NCBI GenBank assembly: GCA_949130485.1
Contig: OX422183.1
Location: 16,760,420-16,824,419, forward strand
Source of the DNA: Agelas oroides
Taxonomy: Eukaryota > Porifera > Demospongiae > Agelasida > Agelasidae
Direction of reading: 5' to 3'
DNA: 64,000 bases
Part shown: positions 22,629-33,562 of the stretch, in pieces
How the letters are laid out: each line of letters begins with the position of its first letter
How positions within the stretch are numbered: the stretch's first letter is position 1
The notes under the pieces: model-generated
Database searches by the model: none
Told to the model about the DNA's origin: nothing
Seen by the model: the letters and a program-made list of their open reading frames with translations, nothing else
Translations under genes and position numbers: made by a program

Positions 22629-24874
22629 ATGACCCCAAAAGTACTAATTGTTTTGGTTTATATTGGCATAATCACTACTTTCGTGCTGCCAGTGGAAGGA
22701 GCTCGAGTCAAGATTCATATAGCTAAAAAGTTTGCCAGCGATGGGTTACAACTTAGAGGCACACAAGAACGACCCAGTCGCCAAGTTACCGCCTGTGCTG
22801 ATATGATGGAAATATCGAGAAGTTCATTAGAGCTGTCTGGGATGCTCAGTATGCTCAACCAGCGTGTTCGCTTTTACCGATCACAACATGCCACACTGAC
22901 TATTGCAGAATTTATACGCACCACAACAGTACCCGGCCTTCCAGGGACGGTCACCGTTGCAGACGTGTTTCAAACACTACGAAATGAGGGGTGTCCTATA
23001 TACATTTATGGTGGAGTTGTTCGTGACCAGTTTCTTGGAAGAACACCTAATGATGTGGATGTTGAGGTAGACTGCAACATTTCAAGTGTTGTTATGACCT
23101 GCAAGAGGGAATGGGGACAAATGAAATGTGGAGAAGAAAGTGACCGTGTCACACATATTGGAGCACAAATAAATCCCAAGGCAGTTGATTTAGCTCCTAC
23201 AGCATTAACTTTTTATGGTTCCCTTTCTAACCTTGAATATACGGCCAACTCACTTGCTTATGATACTAATGGAAATAATGTGATTATTGACTTACCTGGT
23301 AATGGCGTAAGTGATGTGTGTGCCCAAAAAATTAGAATTCCATCAGATGACAATTCAGAACAATCATGGGATGCATGGAGAAATGCTGATAATACAACAA
23401 GAAAGCTTTTCCGATTCTGGAAGTTACGTTCAAAAGGATTTACCGCCTACAACAGTGCAACTGAGAATTATATTGTGCGGTATTCAGAGGAAGCTATAAA
23501 TGCAACTGACGCGGGTTTCAAAATGTTTTACTGCAGTGCTGTGTATGGTGACACCGGGAGTTACAACGCAATGCAAAATACCTGTCCAGCGACTGGTAAT
23601 GTTTGCACAGACAAATCAGACACTGCAGCCACTTACATGAGAGTTTTGCGTGAGGATTTTGGCAATGATTATGTCAACACGTTGCAAATACCAACCTGCA
23701 GTGGTAAGTAGATTCTGTATGAGGTAAACACAAACCACAAGCCAAATCCAAAGTCTCTAGTTTGAGCATGCCCAGTACTCTGACCATTGAGCTACAACCA
23801 CCATCCCTCACAATCTTCTACATTTCCAGCTGAGACAATGTGACATAAAGCACTAAGGCATTCAGTACAACCTGGACAGTAGTGTATACGCACCATACAA
23901 CTACAAAATAATTTGCGTAGCAAAAGTAGTGCATGTGATTCGGGATTTTTACGCTATACTAATAAAATATCACAATTTCGCGCTTGGTGACCGTGTTTCC
24001 GACCATAGATAGTAGAGTGTATATTTACCTTCACTTTATGTCATCCCTACCTTGTTTGAACACTTTTTGGCGTGCCATCCCTACATCTTTTCACATTTTT
24101 ATACGCATGCAGTACGAAAAATCCTAGTATATTACGTATAGAGATACAAAATACCGGGGACGACCCGCGTAAGCTCGTACTGCAGCAACAAAAACATCGG
24201 CGGTGCATGGCCAGCGGACAAGGCTGTAATGATTCCACCAATGTGTATATACATGTTTACGGACACAATCGACGACGATGCTAAACCAAAAACTCACCAA
24301 AAGCTTGCCCAGAAGACACTCGCTACGGGGCATTTACACAAGGCCTATATGCAATTAAGAAACTGGGGGTTAAAGGCGGTTGCTCGAAAGTGGCGTATTT
24401 TGGGGGGCTTATGGTAAATTGTACTTACACTCAAACTGAGATTCAGATGAATAAGCCATTGTGTAGAGCACTTCAGCCATATATAGTATAGGTGTAGTGA
24501 TTTCAGCACATAATGGCTGCTTTGTGTAGTACCTTTGCAGGATTACCTTTACTCATCTGTGTTCCGTGTATATATTATTGTCAACACAACGGTAGAGTAC
24601 AAATGCATTTGTACTCTACCGTCCCAATTGGGACTTAGGCTACCTAAATGCATGGGATAGTGTTTGCTAGCATAGTGCCTTTTAAGCAGGATCACAGCAC
24701 AGATCATGCACGAAGCTAGCAACAATTCTGCTGCAGAATTCGTAAATAGTAATACCCTGCACTCATGTACATATACATTCTCTTAACTTTTCACATACAG
24801 GTGCTGTCTTGTTGCTAATTTCACCACTGCTATACTTGATGTCAGTTGCTGTAGCCTTTGCTCTTACGGGCTGA
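22629..24874 (+). CDS. Secreted, membrane-anchored nucleotidyltransferase-like protein (two exons)
   Basis: Exons 22629-23703 and 24801-24874 give 382 residues. The donor GTAAGT at 23704 and the acceptor ttcacatacag ending at 24800 join in frame; without splicing the frame stops eight bases after the exon. Met at 22629 is preferred over an in-frame ATG at 22545 because a signal peptide (hydrophobic residues 5-20, then PVEGA) follows directly. Residues 116-138 carry the class II nucleotidyltransferase head signature: GGVVRDQFLG, then NDVDVEV with the DxD pair D132/D134. CCA-adding enzymes and bacterial poly(A) polymerases use this motif to bind metal and nucleotide. Exon 2 encodes a hydrophobic tail of about 22 residues ending in TG-stop, as in GPI-anchor signals or tail anchors. 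The tRNA-binding neck and body regions are not recognisable. The substrate is unknown; the extracytoplasmic location is inferred. Confidence 0.8.
23704..24800. other. Intron of the nucleotidyltransferase-like gene, with repeats
   Basis: This 1097-base intron holds a tRNA-like 5' half on the minus strand (about 23760-23806, A-box-like tagctcaatggtcagag) and part of the catccctacatctttt family near 24040-24100 (also at 60428-61071). It also holds a perfect 34-base palindrome at 24589-24622 (acggtagagtacaaatg and its mirror). Confidence 0.7.
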
Positions 24875-25229
24875 GCAGTGACGTACCTTGTGTATATATA
24901 TTTATAAGTTAGCGAGTTTGCAAATGCTAGTATAGTCGAATTGGTATCATCCTTATACCTAGTGCCATTAAGCTCTACCTGGTATGCTGATCATGGATGT
25001 TAGAAACTTGAGTTTGCATTTGCTAGTAGCTATAGTCCCTTGATATTATTTTTATTACAAAATGCGAATTTTCATCTGACTTACCCTTTTTTGGACTTGA
25101 TCTCTGCACTAAGTCTCAAACAGGCAAACTGCGCATGCGCAAGTGGATGAAGTTGAACCTTTGAACCTTGAAGCAAAATAAGAGATGGCTCTATTTCTTG
25201 GATATACAGGCCTTAGCTATATGCTAATT
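24875..25229. other. 3' flank of the nucleotidyltransferase-like gene
   Basis: No gene seen. AT-rich; a 3' UTR is likely, but no clear polyadenylation signal was fixed. Confidence 0.4.
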
Positions 25230-25690
25230 TTTATTCCTTGTCAATATAGCTCGCTGCTGTTTTTGGACTGCATGGCGATGGAAGAGTACAATTGTAAGTA
25301 GAGCTGCTTCCCCAGATATTCCAAGTTCTTAGCCAATTCCTCCAGTACCTCTGCATGTAGGCTCTTTCCACTTATACACTTCAGTCTTGGGATGCTTGTC
25401 TTCTTGCTTCGATGTCCCCCCTTCAAAAAGCTTGCAGCTTGGCGTGCCCTGCTCTTTTATCTTTCTCAATGTGCTCTTCCTCATCTCCTTCTACTTTCTG
25501 ATCAGCTTCTTCACAAACCGCCTTTGTTTTGTACATGTTCCACTTCTCTCTCAAGGTCTCATCTTGTTTCACTGTCTTTGCTTCCCTCAGTTTTCTACAT
25601 GCCTCTTTTCTTGCTTGCATGGATTGCCATCTCTACCTCAGTTGACCACCAACCTTTTGAGTGCAACGTCTTCACTCCTGTATGTGACAT
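25230..25690 (-). pseudogene. Possible LINE (non-LTR retrotransposon) remnant
   Basis: Read on the minus strand, adjacent frames give Lys/Glu/Arg-rich sequence with GWWSTEVEMAI followed, after a frame change, by ARKEACRKLREAK and further charged helix. This resembles the linker between endonuclease and reverse transcriptase in LINE ORF2 (WW..EV..A...K). Frameshifts and stops break it. No catalytic motif is included, so the assignment is weak. Confidence 0.35.
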
Positions 25691-28170
25691 ATGAATATAA
25701 TCACCATTACCGTCATTATTCTAATAGAACGGTAAGAAATTATCAAATCTGGCTTCCGCTAGATTAGATTAAGAAAAACTTCCAGGAACTTAATTTCTTC
25801 CGCTGATTAGATCTACCGCTGTAATGGAAGCACATTGTCCAAGAAAAGCACTAGCCACGCACGGAGGCTTCTTCGCCCCAGGTAGTACGCGTGCGCGTTG
25901 TCTTTCGATGTACTAATCTCCAGCTACAAGTAAGCTGTAGACACTGGATTGGGTAGCTAAGGCCTCTCATTAAAATACATCCAAGAATCTTCAGTTAGTG
26001 GGTGGGGCTTCGGCAATGATCGAGTGAATAGTATCTGCATTCGCCTAGTTGCTTGCTTTTGAGATTTGAAGGACCATCACGTGTTCCTGCTACTGCTCAG
26101 TTAGCCACTCGCTCTTCTCTCACTTGTTTACTGTGCTGTGCACGCAATACCAACTACTTGCGGTGCACTTCTGGTTGGTCCGGTTCGGTTGTTTTGTTGG
26201 GGGGGGGGGGGACTGCGCATGCGTCGTACCACGCCTTCTGTGTACTTTGACCTTCGGTTTAGATGCATCAGAGCCGTACATAACTTTTTCCATGTGGGGG
26301 GACAATGTTATTAGCTGAAGTAGAGAACATGGCCGCCCTGCGCAGTGTTCACTGTAGGGGGTCTGGGGGCATGCTCCCCCAGGAAATTTTGATAATTTTA
26401 GGTGTTTTGAGGTGCATTCTGGGAAGTACACAGAGCTTCTTGAGAAGAGGCTTATCATCAAAATCATCATTGCTTGCTGATCTTGATATGCATGGCTACT
26501 GGAACACAGAAAACCATCTCCATCGGCTAGGGTCTATATAATATACTATAGGTCTATTAAGGTAAGTCGTGGTACTGATTCTGAATACTGGGTAATTCTG
26601 AAAATTTCACCACTACTTCAGCTTTATAATTATAAACAGCTGCCCTCCAGTATTGCACACACAGGTAGGTCTAGTAGGTAGCTTTTACCACAGCCATTCT
26701 TGTCAGTGCAGATGAAGTTTACACAGCGTACTGCTACAAAGCGTCAGGACAGTCAAAAATTTGCGTAGACCAAATACCTCTATAGAAACTTTGCAATATT
26801 TCAGTACCTTTGCAGCATTCTGATACCAAAACGACTTAGCAATGTTGACAATAGAGCAATGAACCTATGATAACAATTTGGCAGAAAACAACTGACTTGA
26901 GCGGCCTACAATGTACTATTCCAAATCACGTAATTTCCGCATTAGGTGATAAAATGTTTTTCCGTGGACAAGTCTGTAAACACAAAGCGATCAAAATGAG
27001 AAGGAGCTCCTGGTGCACATGTGTAAAGTCCCCTTGGTAACCTGCATACTAATCAGTTACACTAACCCTACCTCGGTTTACTTGTGCAGAGGTCACACAC
27101 TACAAGGCATATTTAGAAGGTTTTAAAGTCAACTCAGAACTACCATAACTTTTACAGCAATAATCTGCACTGAAGGCAATCAGTAAACTTTAAAGGGAGA
27201 GATTGCATCTTTAGTTTACGTGCCTTAATGTTTACCTGGAATGGATGAATGTGCAAATAGTTGTTGCAAGTGGAGACCTGAGTGTTTCTCATCATGGTTT
27301 CCATAGAGCTTGGAGGAATCAACTAACTGACAAGGGATAGTGCAAGAAGTAGATTTTACAAAAATGTGGGGAGTCTACACATGCACAAATCTGTGTACCA
27401 GGCCCTTTCTCAGTGGCTTAGGTAAGAGGTGATAGCCAAATACACTTATCTCTATTTAGCTCTAGGCCAGATTTGCTATTTCAATGCACATGTGTTCTTT
27501 CCTATCTAATGATAGATCAGAAGAACATGACATTTCAGGAGTATGATGCTGGTACGTTCTAATAACATAATTGCATAATTAAAGATGCTCTTTGTGTATT
27601 TAACTCCCATTGCATGCAGACTTCTGGATATGGATGCATTATGGAAGATCAAAAATTGAGTACTTATAGCTCAAGAGTGCGTAAGAATGGGCTGCTTGCG
27701 TGTAACCAAACATAATTCTAGCCAATTTTTCATGTAATCACAACCAATTATCATTTGAAGAGCTTCATATTCTCTTTAGGTGACGTAATCACTAAATTCG
27801 GGTTTGCTTGCAGTACTTCAGTATTTTGTGATAGACTTGTGAACAGTTCCCTCTAGTTCTCTTTTAACTCCAAATCCTTTTGATAGCTTTACTCCTCCTT
27901 AACCACTGTACCTTGTAACACAGGACAGTAATGAGATTTGCCAACAGATACCGAATGGCCACTGGAACCAACCTGTCTGTTCCCCACTCATGTTCATCAG
28001 ACAAGACCGCAGCAAACTACACAGACAATGGCATCTTTTTGTCTTTTATATAATTATATTGTAGTTTGCACTGTTGAACTTATAACAGCATTTATGTGTA
28101 TAGTATTTGTGAATACTAGTTGAGAGGTTAACCTACTGCACTCAGCGATTGACACTGACCAGGGATGGAC
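25691..28170. other. Long non-coding stretch
   Basis: No gene supported. It includes a G run at about 26199-26211, gcgcatgcg-containing repeat DNA near 26210-26300, and a donor-like attaag/gtaagtcg near 26566 that might belong to a 5' UTR exon. Short frames (26305-26541, 27938-28123) have no recognisable content. Confidence 0.45.
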
Positions 28171-28174
28171 TTAT

Positions 28175-28600
28175 ACTGAGTGTTTCACTCACAGTGCACA
28201 CTCGCTTTGGGAGTGTTTCACTCAATGCATGTTTTCTATACACTTGCTTTGGGAATGTTTCACTCACAACGCATTTGCTACACTCACTTTGGTAGTGTTT
28301 CACTCACAATGCATGTTTGCTACACTCGCCTTGGGATTGTTTCACTCACAGTGCATGTTTGCTACACTCGCTTTGGGAGTGTGTCACTCACAGTGCATGT
28401 TTGCTACACTTGTTTTGGGAGTGTTTCACTCACAGTGCATGTTTGCTACACTTGCTTTGGGAGTGTTTCACTCACAGTGCATGTTTGGTACACTTAAGTG
28501 CTTTGGGAGTGTTTCACTCACAGTGCATGTTTGCTACACTCGCTTTGGGAGAGTGTCACTCAGAGTACATGTTTGCTACACTTGCTTTTCACTTAATGAA
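28175..28600. repeat. Minisatellite, about 42-bp unit, about 10 copies
   Basis: The unit ctttgggagtgtttcactca plus cagtgcatgtttgctacactcg is repeated with moderate divergence. One unit carries an insertion (cttaagtg near 28492). The overlapping open frames here are periodic by-products of the array. Confidence 0.93.
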
Positions 28601-30427
28601 AGTTTGTTACACATGTTCTTGAGTGTTTTGCTAAGTTTGTTACACTTGAGGGTACTCTTTCATCCCACTCACTGTTTGCGTGAGGTCGATGTACATGAAT
28701 GCATTTTTACAGTATCTGCAAACACAGGTTTCAGTATATGTTCACAAAACAAAAAAGTTCACTTTTTGAAAGTCAACTGCAGTGGCAAGTGAGTAGAACT
28801 AGAGCATGTGATATAAAGAGCCTAGACACAATATAGACAAAGAATTAAAATCACATTGCTTTATATCTTCAATCTGCTTCAGTCTATACTGTGGTGTTCA
28901 CACTTGGCCTTTTTAATTGTACAAAATTTGCTGATTTTAAGCAATGGAAAGTTAACCAGAAGCATGATGTAGTCAAGTGCTACAGGGGCCAACGTTAAGG
29001 TTCTAAGGCAGTACAGGGCAGAGAGAGACCTTCTGAAAGACAAGATAAAAAAAAAGAAACCCTACTCAAAGGGCTTTGAAATCGTCTGTTTGTCTACACA
29101 GACACATACTTACCCTGACCAGGTTAGAGTACTTAAGGCTGAGCTGCCAGGGATCCAACTGAAGCGGATATTGAGCTGGCAAATTCGGTGGGAAGGGTGT
29201 AGTGAACACAAAGCACGAAGCCCAGACTTAGACAGTCAGACCTTGACCTGGTCAAATGTATTGAGAAAGATATGAGGAATAAATGAGAGAAAAATAACGA
29301 CAATGACTCGGGGAGAGACTCAAACCTGCGGCCTGGCAAATGTCCTGCCAATTAATTTGCAAATGGTTTATAAAGCCTAAATAGTTTTGATCTAAACCAC
29401 ATCCCTGTCCAGATGCTCCCAGTGACCTGTTAACTGGTACTAAAATTGCAATCTCCATTTACGTAATTATCTGTTTGTGCAATGCAAGTAAGTTTCTGTG
29501 TTGCAAATTGGAAATTTCTGGCTATTTCCCTATAATTATACAAAAGGGGATGGCCAGTGAGACTAATATAACAAAATGTCTAAGTACATACAATGTCAAG
29601 TATATGAATCTTCTTGTGAGCTACAACTTTCACATAGATAAGGTACAGCAGAACTATTTTAGTTGAACTAGCTACTGTTACAGAGTAGACCATTCTGCAG
29701 TGTGTGAACATTTTGGGATTCAAATATGTAGGAAAAATTATATACATGCAGCCTTCTTCTAACAAAAGAATAGCTCATGCTACATGCATGCTGTAGACTC
29801 TTGCGAAGAATTTGCCAGTGCTAAGCACCCCTTCTTACTTAGGTGAGTGCTTTATGAAACTCTTGGCCATTTGGAATTACTGGAAGGTAAGCTATCGAGA
29901 AGAAAGTTTGAAATTCGGTTGGTTCGAATGGACAGTGGAGGTTTGAAATATCTGAGGTCTGCACTGCACACCAAGAAATATGAAGACATTTATCTATTCT
30001 CTTCACACCTTTTTGTTAACGACAGATAACACTCATTCTTTTTACCTGCCAGTGCACCAATATAACGCATCTAATCACAAAAATTGTAGCATGGGATTCC
30101 AAGAATGTGCAGTTCATGTGGAATCATTGCACAAAGCTACAGTGAACAGGGGAAATGTGTCATTTTCACAAAAGACTTGAATACTATATAAGTTAAACTA
30201 GAGGGTACAATGATATTTTATTTGACAAAGTTATGGGAATGTCAATACTCACAATCCATGATTGTATTACATCATTGTGTAAGTCAATGTGACTGTCTCA
30301 GTCACACACAGTGATAACTTTGCATTTTACAGTTTACATGTTGGATACTAAATTGCATAAAGTTTAGTACAAACTGCTGTGATCACCTTCCATTTGTATA
30401 TAATCTGCATTCTGTTTCTAACATCAG
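28601..30427. other. Non-coding stretch with tRNA-like fragment
   Basis: No gene recognised. Near 29305-29350 the minus strand shows gccgcaggtttgagtctct, a B-box-like element typical of tRNA-derived SINEs; the A-box half is missing. Other short frames have no domain. Confidence 0.4.
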
Positions 30428-30561
30428 CACACAATTTGAAGAAACATGAAATCGAGACGCAATCCAACCAAGAATATGCGACAGTCAGTTTAGCATGTCC
30501 CTCCAGATCTGTAACACAAGTTCCTACAGAGCCATGTCCAGCTTATGGAATTGTCATCTAG
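30428..30561 (+). CDS. Possible terminal exon of a transmembrane receptor (cytoplasmic tail)
   Basis: After an acceptor-like tttctaacatcag (ending 30427) the frame encodes about 44 residues to TAG at 30559-30561. It contains NQEYATVSL, an ITIM/SH2-ligand-like tyrosine context, and ends PTEPCPAYGIVI with a second tyrosine. Short last exons with paired Tyr motifs are common in multi-exon receptors of sponges. No upstream exon could be joined with confidence, so it may be a relic. Confidence 0.4.
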
Positions 30562-31053
30562 CCCACTCACTGAGGTTGAGGGTGATATCTTTCGAATGTA
30601 ACACGACATTCACAAACGAATCTCACCCATTTTGTTAATTTTTAACTGTAATGCATGATGAATTGCATGTGTAATATGTAACTTATAACGCTGTTTGCAT
30701 GTTTCCTTGTGTTGTATATGGCTAGACAAGTGGATTTCTCAAGCTAGCTTTTGTTCTACATCCCACTTTGTGAATTTTGTACGCTTAAAATTGTTAGCCA
30801 TTGAATTTTATCAACTAGGGATTTTCCCTTCATTATGTGTCAGACTTCTGCTGCTTGGTGCAAGGGTTGGAAACTTGACTCAAAGGTATACTTTCCCACG
30901 TACAGTTCCTTTTGCCATGCCCAGTACCCGCATGTCATTCAGTCCTACATCATCAATTTTTGACTAAGAATTACCAAAATTGCCCCTGCCCTTTCCTGTT
31001 CTATAAGATAGGCAAGAAATAGGCATTCAAAACTTCATGGAGAAACACAGAAG
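30562..31053. other. Non-coding stretch
   Basis: Possible 3' flank of the exon just upstream. No other feature recognised. Confidence 0.4.
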
Positions 31054-31230
31054 TAATAGTTAAATCCCTCCCTGGGGGGTGGTCGTTTTACACATTGGTG
31101 TCGGGCTACTATGCAAGACCACACCCCAGGGAGGGATTTAACTATTATATAACCTGTTACCTAGGCAACATCACTGTACAAGAGAGATATGAGCAACATT
31201 CTTATATGTTGCCTAGGTAACGGGTTATAT
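31054..31230. repeat. Twin-hairpin dispersed repeat, copy 1
   Basis: Two adjacent hairpins are present. 31054-31146 has arms aatagttaaatccctccctg and its mirror. 31149-31230 has arms ataacctgttacctaggcaa and its mirror. The same motifs recur, rearranged, at 47888-48016, so this is a mobile or mobilised repeat family. Confidence 0.8.
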
Positions 31231-31890
31231 AATGTTAATATGCACTTTGCACAGTTATGCTCTATATAATTGCATTACTTGAATCACTTTTCCTAATTGC
31301 CAACCCTGGGTGGAGCCATAACAGCACCCAACCCTTTTTGTTTCAAATCATTGTACTGCGTTTCTTTACTGACATAGAGATTGTAACTGGCATGAGAGTA
31401 TAAAGCAATTATCTACGACTATAAAGTATTATATACCATCCTGTACGTACGTGAGTGTATTACCTAGCAAGCAGCAAACTAAACCAATAAAGTGCATATT
31501 CTACACAAGGCTTTCCAGTTCCAACTAGTGGTGACATAAGGTATTTCCTCCTCCTTCCTCTTCCTAACTCTTACAGTCATTATTCAAATTCTGTTCTTGT
31601 CTTCAGCATTCTCACTGTCACAAGCTCTTCTCTTCTTGCTTGCCGCCTGACCAGAGGAGGTAAAAATAGTATAATATTATAATAGCTATACCACTGCTTT
31701 TTTTTAAAAACCTTTGTGAACTTTGTTACAGAAAGTGCACACAGTGTTCAGTGGCTAACAAGGTAGGGAATACCCACAAGGCAGGTAGGGCAGGGTAATT
31801 CTTGCCGATTCACTGAAAATGATGGTGTGTATGTTGTAAGTTGCTCAAAATTATGTAGTGACTGGTCTTGTTGCACATTACAATAATAGT
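31231..31890. other. Non-coding stretch
   Basis: Nothing recognised apart from AT-rich sequence and pyrimidine-rich tracts near 31540-31640. Confidence 0.45.
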
Positions 31891-31900
31891 TGTCTGGTAT

Positions 31901-32473
31901 TAGCCTCGTACCCAGGCCACATGGGAGGAGGCCTGGTATCCACTGTTAGCGCATGCGCGAACGAGTCAGATTATGGACAAGTTACACGTGGTTGTTATGC
32001 GGAGAAATAACTAGATATACGGCTTGCAGTGTGGCAGCTGCGGCGATGGCTTCCATTATCAGAGACACAAGGGGTGACACGACAAGGACTACGCTACAAC
32101 CACCGCCGGTTCTACCGTCACTGTGCTTGCTGTTGAAAACAAACGGCAGAGTCTCGTAGCAGATGGACTTACCAAATCCCGCGGGTAGCCACAGGAATAC
32201 GTCTTTACCATCGTAGATACATTTGATCGCATCCAGCTGCTCTGCTTTCAACGTGAAATCTCCCTTTCCAATACAACAAAGAGCGAACTTGAGCGCTTTA
32301 TCAAAGTCCTCGCTTTTGCCTGGGATAAGCTCGAGACGGACGTGCTTCGGAGCTATACGGTAAAGATTAATTGTAAACGATGATATATGATACCTGGGGG
32401 TTTTCGCGCATGCGCAAACAGTGGATACCAGGCCCACTTTTACTTCTTCCCACGTGGCCTGGGTACGAGGCTA
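31901..32473. mobile_element. TIR element with 9-bp target duplication carrying a RecQ helicase fragment
   Basis: The element begins TAGCCTCGTACCCAGGCCAC and ends with GTGGCCTGGGTACGAGGCTA. It is flanked by a perfect direct repeat GTCTGGTAT (31892-31900 and 32474-32482). Arms extend about 70 bp and include ggcctggtatccactgtt and gcgcatgcgc, as in 59591-60230. Between the arms lies a minus-strand frame with the start of a RecQ-type helicase. No transposase is present. The architecture fits gene capture by a non-autonomous Mutator-like (Pack-MULE-type) element; superfamily inferred from duplication length. Confidence 0.88.
31982..32437 (-). CDS. RecQ-like helicase N-terminal fragment inside a transposon
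   Basis: The 151-codon frame contains, in order, motif 0-like FTLKAEQLDAI, Walker A-like LPAGFGKSICYE (GFGKS), and motif Ia-like VVLVVSPLVSLI. These are the first motifs of a superfamily 2 RecQ ATPase core. The frame then stops, so DEAH motif II, the second RecA lobe, zinc and winged-helix domains are all missing and the product cannot be a helicase. The frame is uninterrupted across the captured part. It runs into the terminal repeat at both ends, so expression from the element is possible but unproven. Confidence 0.75.
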   Translation of the reverse strand: MGLVSTVCACAKTPRYHISSFTINLYRIAPKHVRLELIPGKSEDFDKALKFALCCIGKGDFTLKAEQLDAIKCIYDGKDVFLWLPAGFGKSICYETLPFVFNSKHSDGRTGGGCSVVLVVSPLVSLIMEAIAAAATLQAVYLVISPHNNHV

Positions 32474-32482
32474 GTCTGGTAT

Positions 32483-33436
32483 CAACCACATACTACATCC
32501 ACCCTTTCCTTCTTCAATCTCTGGATCCGCCCATGGCAACCCATGGCAACCACTCATGCAGTCTCACCTGAAGCTCTCCCTGCCTTGGCAGTTATGTAGC
32601 TGCAATGCAAAGGGTCATTAATGGTGGTCATGTTTTAGAAAGAGTTTGGCTGCTTGTTCACTGTTCGGGAGGTAGGACTTTCATAGCAACTGCCAAGCAT
32701 TCTCTTGCGAAGTAACTGTACAGCATTACCTTCTTGAAGGGTGTGGATAAAATTACACTATGACTTTATTCCCCTTATAATGGGCAGGAAAGAGTGTGCC
32801 CCATAAAGGGATGGCTGTAACCGATTGTAGGGGCTATGCCATCATTCATGCCTTGAATTTTGTGCCCCCCCCCCCCCCACCTCCCCCCATATCAAGGTAA
32901 AGAGAACATGTAAGCAGTGTGGTGAAGTAGTCAGGGTGGAAGGTGTGTTTGTGGCTGTGTGTGGACAAGAGGCAACGGACTACATCATGAGAAAGTCCTC
33001 CATGACCAACAGAAAGCTGAGTGGGGGCCTGGGAACAAGACTAATTGAGCATGATTAGCATATTTGTGTAACATGGTCTTAGGATTGCAGTATGAAGCTG
33101 GTTGTGTATGGAGTGACACATTCAGTGAGAATGCAGCACATCAAGAATCAGGTAAGCAGTAGAAGTAGTCATGGAGAAAGTACCATATTCCATGATTGCA
33201 TACATTGCTACCTCAAATGTATGTAGTAACTGTACCCACTGCCATCGGTGGGTTTGCCATGGTAGCTACTAACAAATTATGAACACAAACATTTTGTGAC
33301 CTTTATTTGATCTTGAACAATAAATCATTTTGTACATGCCAGGCTTTTGCTATCCAAGCAAATACAAATTCAGGCATCAAGCCTTTCAGGTAGTCACACT
33401 GTAACTCTTTCTATAAAAATAATAGAGATCTAGCTC
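32483..33436. other. Non-coding stretch with solo transposon ends
   Basis: No firm gene. At 32894-33040 an open plus-strand stretch contains a CKQCGEVV-like CxxC, and at about 33085-33150 there is an exon-like segment between gattgcag and CAG/GTAAGC. Neither can be assigned. A C run lies at about 32867-32877. A solo ggcctgggaacaagact end lies near 33030. Confidence 0.35.
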
Positions 33437-33562
33437 TGAGTAGTCTCACGTAGCCAGACTCTCGAGAGTCTAGATAAGCGAGACTAAGCTCTGACTGTAT
33501 AGTCAGTCAGCAGCTCAGAGACCAGACACTCAGCCGACGGGGAGTCTGGACCACGAGACTAC
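33437..33562. repeat. Short inverted-repeat element
   Basis: The ends are gtagtctcacgtagccagact and, inverted, agtctggaccacgagactac. Internally there is a second short palindrome (agactctcgagagtct). It is about 126 bp and non-coding. Confidence 0.6.

Noticed and set aside
28180-28792. Three overlapping plus-strand frames of 101-187 codons
   Set aside because: They translate the 42-bp tandem array in all three frames; repetitive peptides with no domain.
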